Origin: Papilionanthe hookeriana x Papilionanthe teres
Taxonomy: Eukaryota; Streptophyta; Magnoliopsida; Asparagales; Orchidaceae
Assembly: GCA_022702705.1 (NCBI GenBank)
Contig: CM040427.1
Span: forward strand, 19,119,625 to 19,183,624
Direction of reading: 5' to 3'
Length of the DNA stretch: 64,000 nucleotides
This document shows positions 10,174 to 21,110 of the stretch, in pieces. Positions within the stretch are counted from its first letter, which is position 1; every line of letters starts with the position of its first letter. The notes under the pieces are model-generated. The model ran no database searches. It was not told where the DNA came from and saw only the letters and a program-made list of their open reading frames with translations. Made by a program: the position numbers and the translations under genes.

Positions 10174-12156
10174 TTTAGAAAGAAATATTTGATTTTTGAA
10201 AATAATTTTATGTTTGAAATTTTTAAGATATGAAATCAAACCGATCTCACATCCTAAATAGTTTATATAAACGAGCACTACACCAAAAACAGTGTATTTA
10301 TCCCGAGGAATAGACACACTGCTTGATGATGGGGCTCGATTAAATAAACTAGAAGATTTGTGACATATGTTTGGTCTGCGAACCAATTTTATAAGCCGAC
10401 AAGTTCCCCTGCTTAATATAAAGGAATTAAGCAGGGTTTATATTACTTAGGTTCTTAAAGTTCCCTATAAAGGCAAGCCCCTATAGTTAATTACATCTTA
10501 AATGACGGGAATCATTTAAGAAAACTCTCGATGATGATCGGTGGTTTTGCTCTAAGGAATTTCAAAGTTCAAGGATTTCAAACAATTGGACTTTGGAAAT
10601 TTCAATAGGGAATGGATCAAATTTGGAACAGTTTATTTTAGGAATCCAAAGGAAGAAAGGTAGGGGATGTCACAGATCCGAGGAGAACCTCGGTGACTTC
10701 CTAACTATCCTATGGTTTGGATTCAATTTGAGACTATTATTTAATGTTTCAATCCTGCCAATTTTAGTTAATTAGAACTTATATTTGTATGACACAATCA
10801 TTCAAATAGCCTTGAAGATGTGAGGGTTTATATCGTACTAAACGACTACCTCGGAGTCTTAAGACCGGTTAGGGCTTAATTTGTATAACATGATTATGCA
10901 AATGCCTAACAAAAAGTTGAGGATTTGTGTTGCACTAAGCAAACTACCTCGAAATCCTATGGCTTGGTTATTTAATACTAAGAAAGGTTTTGTTGAAGTA
11001 GACACGAGTTTTGCTGATGAAGATGGCTGTGCTGCCCACTATGCTTCAAGCTCCTTGTTGTTGCAGAGGTTTAGTTTTAGAAAGTGGTAATCAAAAGATG
11101 AGAGAAGTGTTTTAGTTTAGAAAGGTTGAAAATTGAAATGGTTTAATGTTTTAATTAAAATAAATTTTAAAGTTAATTAAGAAGAACCGATTAAGATCCC
11201 ACGGTTCCGTCATCCCGACACCACTATTTTCATCGGATTCCCTTAGTCCAAATGAATTTTCTAAACTCAACTGAATGAGTTCCACACTTTTATTTAGACC
11301 GTGGGAAATCTCTTTAGAAACACGTGGGTTACATCATCCGAGGGATTCTCGATCATTCAACGAGACGTTTTAATTTTAGTTATAATTATATTTATTCTTG
11401 TTCGTGATTAAATTTTCAGTTGTTTAAACATGCTGGGTTCGATCATTTTCATGCATTTATAAGTACAAGAAAGTAAGACATTTAATAAATTGCTGAATGT
11501 AAATCGCAATAAACTAAAATGTGTACGTGGTGAGCATTCCCGTCATTTTCACATGCACTTAAAACACATGTCAAGGCATTTATATAATCACAAGAAAACA
11601 CCTAGGTAAAGCTAAGGGAAGGTTCTGGTTGTCTACCAAAATCCTAATCCTACTGCTAATCAATTCTTTTGACGTCTAGGTTTTGGTGTTTTGTTGAGGA
11701 TGATTTTTTTCATCAAAGAACAATGAATTCTCACCGTTCTTTTAAAACATCCCCTCAAATTAGAGAAGTGCTCGGAATTAATTTATGAACATCTTCTTAA
11801 ACATTTTAGGGATTATTTCGAGTTTTGTTAATTTCATTGTGGTGATAAATTAATCATCCAGATTACCTTTGCTCGGTGAACTAGGATGTTTGATTATCCT
11901 GTGATTAAAGTGATATTTCATTTAATGCTCCATTGAAGAATTATAATAATGAAAGCCTTTAGGGGCAAATTGGTTCATTAAAGATTTTAACCATTCTTAA
12001 TTGAAGTTGAGTTGATGATTTAAAGGTGATTCAATTATAAATTTTCCAAATTGATTTTTTTTAAAAATGTTTTAGATCATTTAAATTGATAAGGTGTTTT
12101 TGGGTTTCTTTAATTTAGTTGAGTTTTAATAATTTAAGTTTGTTGTAACTTAATCA

Positions 12157-12158
<2 letters not shown>

Positions 12159-12238
<80 letters not shown>
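12159..12238. repeat. (AT)40 microsatellite in LTR A
   Basis: About 80 bp of pure AT alternation. It sits at the position where LTRs B and C carry a TTTAA-type pentanucleotide array. Confidence 0.95.
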
Positions 12239-12241
<3 letters not shown>

Positions 12242-14195
12242 ATTGGTTTAAAACTTTATTGTTTTGATTGTGAATTGTTTTGTTAGTCTTAATATTTTCA
12301 GTTTTGTTTTAATTTTAGTTTTGGGTGATTTCAAATTGATTGATTTTAATATCTTAAGTTACCTTAATTTGAATTTAAATCATCTTTCATTAACTTAAGT
12401 ATTTTTAAGCTTTTAATTTAATTATAAAATTTTCAAGATCATTCTTTTTAGTTTCAAAACGTTATTTATTATGACTTCATTAGTAGTGATTAAGTGATGT
12501 TTGATCAATTCATTGATTTAGGGATTCAACTTCAAAGTATTAGAATCTTCCTGGGTCAAAATCCCTTAACCTTAATAATTCACTTATTTAATTAACTTCC
12601 AAAGTTTAATGACTTAATTAATTAAAGTTACTTTTTTTTAAATGTTCAAGGTGATTAATGGGTTTCTACCCTTTAGCTTCCTTAGTTTCAATCATCCAAA
12701 AGGGAATTAAGATCAAATATTTTACCCTCCCTTTGTTTAAGCCTAAAGATTAATTAAGGTTAAAGCCTTTTAATTACCTTAATGCCCTCTTAAGCTTATT
12801 CATCCCATAATTCATTAAATCAAGCTCAAATGAACTTGAAAATTTGGTGTCACCTCACTCACATGTTAATTAAGACATTACAGGATAAAGTGTGATTTTT
12901 CAATTTTTAATTTAATTTATATAATTATTTCAGTGGAAAATAAGGATTTTCAATGAAAATTCAATAACATAACCAAGATAAAGTTTCTGTCATTAGGAAA
13001 ATTATGGGATGCTCCTACTGACCAGAGGACCACTTGGACCAATTTTGGTGATTTTTTTAATTATATTATATTTATTATAATTATTTTAAATTTTGGACTA
13101 TTAATTATTTATAAAATAAAATTAAAGTTGAAAATTAAGTTTTATATTTTTCCTAAATCTCTCTAACCTCAAGGAACTCAGAGAAATAAATTTTATATTT
13201 TTCTAATTTTTCTTTATATTTTTAGAATTATTTTAGAGGGAAAGGTTAAAAAATCTATTTTTAATATTAAAAAAATGCATTAAGCCTTTAAAATTCAACA
13301 TATTTGTTTTGGGACTTAGAAAAAATATTTGGTTGGTTCTTAAGTGATTAGAGAGCAAAATGCAACATTTTTATGAATTTTATTATTTTTGTGATTTTTA
13401 TTATTTTTAATTATTAAAATATTCAAAAATAGGTTAAAAATGATATTTTTAGAGAAATTCCAATTTTAATTTTCTTAGGCTTCTCTGATGCCAGAGAGGC
13501 CTCAAAATGAGTTTGGTGAATATTTGAAATACATTTTGGGTTTTATGAATTTTTAAAGTTTAAAAGGGCCATGTTACTTAGAAAATTCATTTAGTGGGTT
13601 AAAATATTTCCAATTGATTTCAAAATTTTTATGGAGCTTCCTCTAACCCTAAAGATCAGTGGAGAAAAGGTTTCAAGTCATTTTTATTTTTAATTTTCCC
13701 TAATTAATTCAAGGTTGATTTTAGGTTAAGTGAACCACTATGATTATTTATAATGTTTTAAGCCAAGAAATAATTATCCCAAGTCCCTCTGGTCATAAGG
13801 AACCTATCCTAATTTTTCTAGAATTTTTCAAGCAATATGCTAATTACTGAAATTAAAATACCAGAACAGGCATAAAAATTTGGAAAATAAATAAATTGTC
13901 ATAAGGGTGGCCTCTGGCCTTGAAAAATTCAGAGAATGTTCCCAAGATTAGAGGCTACAAAAGCCCTATGGTCTCATGCCATGGTGAATTGTATGTGTGA
14001 ATGGAGAATCAAAATACTCATATCAGTGTTAAATTAATTAAAAATAAAATACTCAACAAAATAGATCAATTATTTTTCCACATTATTCTCCTCTGTTCAC
14101 TGAGCAAGAGGGTATTTTTAGTTTATTTTTGTGATTTTTCTACACAAAGATATGCACTTTTGAAGTTCTGAGCATTTAAATAAATAAGAAAGACC

Positions 14196-14203
14196 CTATT
14201 TAT
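14196..14203 (-). promoter_or_regulatory. Candidate TATA box of LTR A
   Basis: The minus strand reads ATAAATAG. The equivalent sites are 21103-21110 (LTR B), 42084-42091 (LTR C) and 61839-61847 (LTR E). A conserved block, GGGACGATGAACGGATGCC on the minus strand, lies about 165 bp upstream at 14369-14387. Confidence 0.45.
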
Positions 14204-16100
14204 CTACTTAACCACGTCGGCGTCACGTCATCCTCGTCCGGGTTGAAGCTCCACGCGGCGAGCTTTGAAGTCGCAGTCTGACTCGGCAGCCACGCGGCCC
14301 TCGGTTCATGTTTCAGCCTTCTGTCCAGCTTGATCCTGGCCATCCATTTGATAAACGCGCGATCCAACGGCATCCGTTCATCGTCCCAACTGGTGTGAGT
14401 CGAGAACCGTCCACCTTCTAGCTCTAAGATCTCACTCATTTCTCAACCAAATCGCATGGGATTTCTTTCTACATGCTCATCTAAACAAGGGCTATGCGGC
14501 TAATGCACATTGAAATCAAGTGAAACAGAATGGAGAATCGCTGGAAGCTCGGGAGCAAGAGGAGTTTCCATACCTTGGTTCAAGAGGTGTAGTCTCGATT
14601 GAGTGTGTTCGACATGTTCGTTGGAGCTAGAGGAGCCTACGGATGAAGCCTCTGGTCCTGGTGAACCGCCTAGGTATGACTTCGTCCAAGTTCGATTTCA
14701 AACCTTAGCCGATAGAACAAATGGCTGGTCTGGTGAGGGGGCTTTCACTGGGGAACTTCTTCTCTACCTCTGGTGAAGGTGTGGGAAGAGTTAATTGGGT
14801 TTCTATGGAGTTTCAAGGGTTGTCCTGTTTCTGGCCTGAGATTGAGCTCTGAAATTGAGCTCAACTAGTGGGGATGAAGGCTGGAAAGCAGTGGGGTTCT
14901 TCTTCTCTGGACTGGGAGAAGCTCTGGGGATGATTTGGGGGGTTTCTGTTGAGAAAAATTTCAACACCCTTCTCATGGCCGAGGAGAGGTGTTTAATGGT
15001 CAGGGCCATTGGGCTGAGCTAGGGCTCAATTGAGGGGTGGATTCAGTTGCTTAGGTGGAGGGCAGAGAGGCTCCAAGGTTTAATTTGGCTGAGGTGGCCA
15101 ATTGGGTATGTTTGGGTGTGTATAGGATAATGGTGGCTCTCGGTTTTGACCCCCTCCGGCGACTAGGCCGGCCGGCAAGGACAGGGGAGCTGGCCCCTGA
15201 GGTGAGGTGAGTCAGGGAGAGGTTTAATGGTGATTAATCAGTTAGGGGATGGTTTTGGGGTGAGGCAAAAGGAGATTTATCCACTTAAGGGAAGAAATCC
15301 CTTAAAATGGGGGACCCTTGATCCATGGCTCACTTAGCTTGGGCTAGGTGGATCGAGGGTGGTTCTTAGGGTTCAAATGGTGGCTGTGGAAGATTTGGTT
15401 TAGCCACATTTGGTTCAATTTGGTTTGGTTAGGCCATAGGTTCAATTTGGCTCACTTAGGTTTAGGTTGGGATAACTTGAGTTTGGGTTTGATTTAGGTC
15501 CAAGTGTCTTGAGCAACATTGTAGAAATGATTGCCATGAAGAACTTTCATGAAGCCATGGAAAGATTTTGAGTTCGATTGAAAGGTCAATTAGGTGGATT
15601 TTGGGATTTTGGTTGATTTGGGCAAGGTTGGATCAAGTTGGGCCCAAGTTGGTTTAAGGTGGGGTTTAGACCCAATTGAAAGTTTCAAATGGTCTAAGGG
15701 AATATATTGAAGAGTTCCCAACATCAATTGAGAAAAAATTTTGGGATTAGGACAATCAATTTGGTAGGTTTAGAGTGTGAATTCACTTTAGGTTAAAATG
15801 GGGTATTTTTGGTTTTCAAATGGATTTAGGTTAAGATTAGGCTCAAGTTGGGGCAATTGAAGGGTGCATGGGTTTCATGGGAATGTCATGGAAGGTTTAG
15901 GATGGAAATTTGGAAGGGAAAAAGTTAACATTAGGTTAATTGGGGAATTTTGGATTAAATTGACAAAATTTGGGGGTTTTGGATTTCAAATGGAATTGAA
16001 CTCAAATGTGAATCAATTTGGACTTGTATTTGGTTTAGATTGATTGTGGGGATGTTGAATTAGGGTTTAGAATTGAAATTGGGCAAGATTAAGGTCAAAT

Positions 16101-16600
16101 NNNNNNNNNNNNNNNNNNNNNNNNNNNNNNNNNNNNNNNNNNNNNNNNNNNNNNNNNNNNNNNNNNNNNNNNNNNNNNNNNNNNNNNNNNNNNNNNNNNN
16201 NNNNNNNNNNNNNNNNNNNNNNNNNNNNNNNNNNNNNNNNNNNNNNNNNNNNNNNNNNNNNNNNNNNNNNNNNNNNNNNNNNNNNNNNNNNNNNNNNNNN
16301 NNNNNNNNNNNNNNNNNNNNNNNNNNNNNNNNNNNNNNNNNNNNNNNNNNNNNNNNNNNNNNNNNNNNNNNNNNNNNNNNNNNNNNNNNNNNNNNNNNNN
16401 NNNNNNNNNNNNNNNNNNNNNNNNNNNNNNNNNNNNNNNNNNNNNNNNNNNNNNNNNNNNNNNNNNNNNNNNNNNNNNNNNNNNNNNNNNNNNNNNNNNN
16501 NNNNNNNNNNNNNNNNNNNNNNNNNNNNNNNNNNNNNNNNNNNNNNNNNNNNNNNNNNNNNNNNNNNNNNNNNNNNNNNNNNNNNNNNNNNNNNNNNNNN
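16101..16600. other. Assembly gap (500 N)
   Basis: Exactly 500 N, which is usually a placeholder of unknown true size. The left flank is inside LTR A and the right flank is the leader of a different element copy, so the sequences on either side are not simply contiguous. Confidence 0.99.
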
Positions 16601-16756
16601 TGGCTATACTTGTTCAAGGTAGAAATGAACATAGTATTCCAACGGAAAGAAGGGTAGTTTGATCCATTAGGGACATGGATACACTACCGATTTTTGAAAA
16701 CGGATTATTTGATTAAAATGGAGAGAAGAATTTTCCTCGAATGAGTCGCCAGAATT
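16601..16756 (-). other. Leader and primer site abutting LTR B
   Basis: Nearly identical to 37602-37757, the leader that precedes LTR C. It includes a primer-site equivalent at about 16734-16751 with extra mismatches (plus strand TCCTCGAATGAGTCGCCA). It indicates that LTR B also served as the 5' LTR of an element extending into the gap, or that there is a misjoin. Confidence 0.75.
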
Positions 16757-18934
16757 TGTACGGCTTATTTTTAGGTTATGTGTGTTGTGTTTTGAAGAGG
16801 GGTCGCCTACAGAAATTGTCGGCGAATTCTTAATTTAGTTTAAATAAATAATTTTGGAAAGTAGTATTTGATTTTGAAAATAATTTTAAATTTGAAGATT
16901 TTAAGATATGAGATTAAACCAATCTCACATCCCAAATAGCTTATATAAACGAGCACCGCACCACAAATCGTGTATCTATCCCTAAAGATAGACACACTGC
17001 TTGACGGTGAGGCTCGATTAAATAAACTAGAAGATTTGTGACATCCGTTTGGTCTGCGAACCAATTTTATAAGCCGACAAAATTCCCCTGCTAAATATGA
17101 AAACATTAAACAGGGTTTATATTACCTGGGTTCTTTAAAATTCCCTATAAGGGCAAGCCCCTATAGTTAATTACATCTTAAGTGATGGGAATCACCTAAG
17201 AAAACTCTCGATAATAATCAATAATTCTGCTCTCAAGAATTTCAAAGTTTAAGATTTTCAAGAGATTGAAATTTGGAATTTCAATAGGGAATGGATCAAA
17301 TTTGGAACATTTTGTTTTGTGAATCCAAAGGAAGAAAAGTAGGAGAAATCACAGATTCGAAGTGAACTTCGGTAATTTCCCGACTATCCTATTGTTTGGC
17401 TTGGATTTAAGAAAGTCCTAATATTTATTTAAATGTTTTGGTCTTGCCAATTTTAATTAGTTAGGGCTTATATTTATATGATAGAATCACACAAATAGCC
17501 TCGAAGATGTGAAGGTTTATGTCGTATCGAACGACTACTTCGGAATCCTAAGACCGGTTAGGGCTTAATTTGCAATGCAAATACCTAACGAAGAGTTGAG
17601 GATTTATGTTGCACTAGGCAAACTACCTCGAAGTCCTATGGCTTTGTTGTTTAATTCTAGGAAAGTTTTGTCGATGTAGATTCAAGTTTTGCCGATGACG
17701 ATGGCCGTGCTTGCCCACCATGCTCCGAGCTCCTTGTTGTTGCGAGAGGTTTAGTTTTAGAAATCATAAATCGGGGGATGAGAAAAGTGTTTTGGTTTAG
17801 AGAAAATCTTAATTTCCAGGTGTTTTTTATGTTTTAATTAAAACAAATCTTAAAGTTGATTATAACGACACCTAGGTTAAGATCCCACGGTTCCATCCTT
17901 CCGGCATCATTATTTTTATCGGATTCACTTAGTCCAGATGAATTTGCTAAACTCAACTGAATGAGTTCCACACTTTCATTTAGACCGTGGTAAATCCCGT
18001 TAGCAACACGTAGGTTACATCATCCGAGGTATTCCCGATCATCCAACAGGACGTTTTAATTTAGTTGTAATTGTAGTTTTGTGTTTTGTTTGTGATTAAA
18101 TTTTGAGTTGTCTTATATTTTGAAATGTTGTGGCGGTGAATTTTATCTTGCAATGACTTTTAACTTAGTTTTGGTTTCAGTTTTAGGGACTATCCTAAAG
18201 GTGTGGGTTTTCATACAACAGTTGTTTATCATGCAAGAAAAGTAAGTGCAATGCAGTTAAATAAATTGCAATAATGTAAATTGTAAGAAAGTAAATTGCA
18301 ATAAAGTAAAAACGTACCTAGAGGGTCTTCCCGTCATCCCAAGCTGCACTTAAAACGAAATTAGAATATTTAAGCAAGTTCCTAGGTAAAGCTAAGGTAA
18401 GGGTTATGGTTTTCTACCAAGTTCCTAATCCTATAGCTAGTCATTTCCTATGACGTCTAGGTTCTTTGCGTTTTGGTTTAAGGACGATTTTCTTCATCAA
18501 AGAACAATTAAATCCAATTGTTCTTATAAATGTCCTATCATATTGAGGAAGTGCTTAAGAATAATCTTAAACATCTTTTCAATATTTTCTAGGATTGTTT
18601 TAAGTCCAAATGGATTTAATTATATAAATGAATTAATCGTCCGAGAATTCAAGTTTTGTTGTTATCTTACTCAGTGAACTAGGACATTTGAATATCCTAT
18701 AAGTGAAGTAACATTTCATTTAATGTTCTGTTTAGGAGTTATGATAACTAAAACTTTCAAGGGTAAATTGGTATTCAGATGGTTTGTGATTTAGTTTAAT
18801 TTCAATTAATGGGTTTAAATTTGGAATAGTGTTTAAGTTGCTTTATATTTAATTTCTTTCTCTTTAAGGTGATGTTATATTTAATTCAATTGAGTTTTAA
18901 TTTAGTTCAATTTATTTTGATTTGATGTTACATT

Positions 18935-19270
18935 AATTAATTTGATTTGATTTAATTTTAATTTAATTTGATTTAATTTAATTTAATTTGATTTAATTTA
19001 ATTTAATTTAATTTGATTTAATTTAATTTAATTTAATTTAATTTAATTTAGTTTAATTTGTTTAATTTAATTTAATTTGATTTAGTTTAATTTAATTTAA
19101 TTTAATTTAATTTAATTTATTTAATTTAATTTAATTTAATTTAAGTTATTTAATTTAATTTAATTTGTTTATTTAATTTAATTTAATCTGTTCTTTTATT
19201 TAATTCAACTTTTAATTTTAATTTAATTTAATTTAATTTAATTTAATTTAATTTACTTAATTTAATTTAA
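18935..19270. repeat. TTTAA-type pentanucleotide microsatellite in LTR B
   Basis: More than 300 bp of AATTT/GATTT units. It matches the array at 39915-40262 in LTR C with small length differences. Confidence 0.9.
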
Positions 19271-21102
19271 TTTTTAATTTAATTATTATTATTTTTTTTA
19301 ATTTAATTGAAATTTTTTAAAAGAGTTTAATAATTTAATTTTAGTTTAATGATTAAGTCTTTTAATATTTTGAATTTGAGTTATCATTTTAATTAAGAAT
19401 TGAATATTAATGAGATAATTAATTTAGGGATTTTTAAATTAAAGAATAAATCTCTTCCTAATAATATCCCTATTTTAATAATTCCAATTTTATTATTCTT
19501 CCAAATTTAATCAATTATTTAATTAAGGTTTAATTATTTTAAAATTGCTTAATGGGTTTCTACCCTTTAATCATTTAAATTTCAATCATCCAAATCAGAT
19601 TAGGATCAAATATTTTACTTGTTAATTTTTTTTATTAAACCTAAAGTTTTAATTAAGGGTTAAAATTTTAATTACCATTTTACCCTTTAAGCTTAATAAT
19701 TTTATAACTCACTAAATTGAACTCAAATGAACTTTAAATTTTTATGTAACTTCACTCATATGTCAATAAAGACATGAGAGGAGAAAATGTGATTTTTCTG
19801 TATTTAATTTATTTATATAATTATTTTTGGTAGAAAATGGAGATTTTCAAGGAAAATTTAATAACATGACCAAGGGAAATTTTCTGCCCTTAAGAAAATT
19901 AGGGGACATTCCTAATGACCAGAGGATCACTTGGACCAATTTTGGTGATTTTTTGAATTATATTATTTTTATTATAATTATTTTAAGTTTTGAAGTGTTA
20001 ATTAATTTAAAAATAAAATAAATGTTGAAAAATGAATTTTATATTTTTCAAAAATCTCTCTGATATCAAGGAAATCAGAGAAGCAAATTTTACAATTTTC
20101 TGATTTTTCTATGATTTATTATAATTATTTTAGTGAAAATGCTAGAAAATACATTTTTTTAATTTTAAAATTACCTTAAAGCTTTAAAATTTAATATCTC
20201 ACTAAATAGACCTAAGAAAAATGTGGGATTTGTTCCTATGTGATTAAAATTCAAAATGTGACATTTTGGTGAATTTTATTATTTTTGTGATTTTTATTAT
20301 TTTTTAATTATTAAAATATTAAAATAATATTAAAAAAATCAACTTTTTTAGAAAATTGAAATTTTAATTTTCTTAAATTTCCCTGATATCAGAGAGGCTC
20401 CAAAACTAATTTGGTGAATTTTTGAAAGATATTTTGAAAGTTATGAATTTTTAAAGTTTAAAATGACTAAGTGGCTTAATCAACCCAATTAATAGGGCTA
20501 ACCAAGTCCAATTGACCTCAAATTTTTATGATGGGTTCCTCTGATCCTAAAGGTCAGTGGAGAATTGATTTCAAGTCAATTTGATGTATGGTTAACTCTA
20601 ATTAATTAGAGTCCTATTTTGGGTGTTTAAGCCAATTAGGGTTATTCCAAGTGGATTAATTCAAAACCTATTTTTCCTAGGTTCCTCTGGTCATAATAAA
20701 CATCACCAAATTTTCCTAAAATTTATTTCACAACATGCTATTTATTGGAATTAAAATATTCAAAACAGTAACATGAATTTGAAAAATCAATAACTCTTCA
20801 TAGGGATGGCCTCTGACTTTGGAAAATTCAGGGAATGTTCCCAAATTCAGAGGCTTCAAAAGCCTATGGTCTCATGCCATGGTGAATTGTATACATGCAT
20901 GGAGAATTAAAAGTATGCAGAGAGTAAATAAATTATAAAAAATAAAATACTTGATGAAATTCAATGATTTCTTTTCCACATTATTCTCCTACATTCACTC
21001 GAGCGAGAGGGTATTTTTATTTTATTTTTCTGATTTTCCTACACAGAGATATGAATTATTGAAGTTTAGGGAATTAAATAAATCAAAAAATACCCTAATT
21101 TT

Positions 21103-21110
21103 CTATTTAT
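21103..21110 (-). promoter_or_regulatory. Candidate TATA box of LTR B
   Basis: The minus strand reads ATAAATAG, directly downstream of a GC-rich block (21111-21330). The conserved block (plus strand GGCATCCGTTCATCGTCCCC) is at 21271-21290, about 160 bp upstream. If this is the start site, roughly 4.3 kb of LTR lies downstream as R and U5. Confidence 0.5.

Larger units (their letters stand above)
1..16100 (-). mobile_element. Old Tat/Ogre-like LTR retrotransposon (element 1), 5' part, split by an Athila insertion
   Basis: A minus-strand Ty3/gypsy element read from right to left: LTR A (10067-16100, cut by the N gap), tRNA-Arg-type primer site, leader, ORF1, gag, protease and the start of RT at the window edge. 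Its interior aligns along its length with 31620-37757 of element 2, apart from the 3.87-kb insertion at 2417-6287. Many stops and frameshifts, and more TG/CA where element 2 has CG, point to an older, decayed copy. The rest of pol and the 3' LTR lie left of the window. The Tat/Ogre assignment rests on the primer site, the protease and gag motifs, and the extra upstream ORF. Confidence 0.85.
10067..16100 (-). repeat. LTR A (Tat/Ogre type), truncated by assembly gap
   Basis: Starts TGTCGGCATATTTTTTT on the plus strand (the U5 end of a minus-strand element). It aligns with LTRs B, C and E over its 6 kb and stops at the N gap, at a point equivalent to about 23310 in LTR B, so roughly 1 kb is missing. 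It carries simple repeats, a candidate TATA box with a GC-rich upstream block, and a G/T-rich right third (about 14700-16100). Short ORFs inside (for example 14200-14439 and 14803-15009) are not conserved with the sister LTRs. Confidence 0.88.

Noticed and set aside
16060..16657. Two long ORFs (plus and minus) spanning the N gap
   Set aside because: They consist almost wholly of unknown bases and only look open because N cannot encode a stop.
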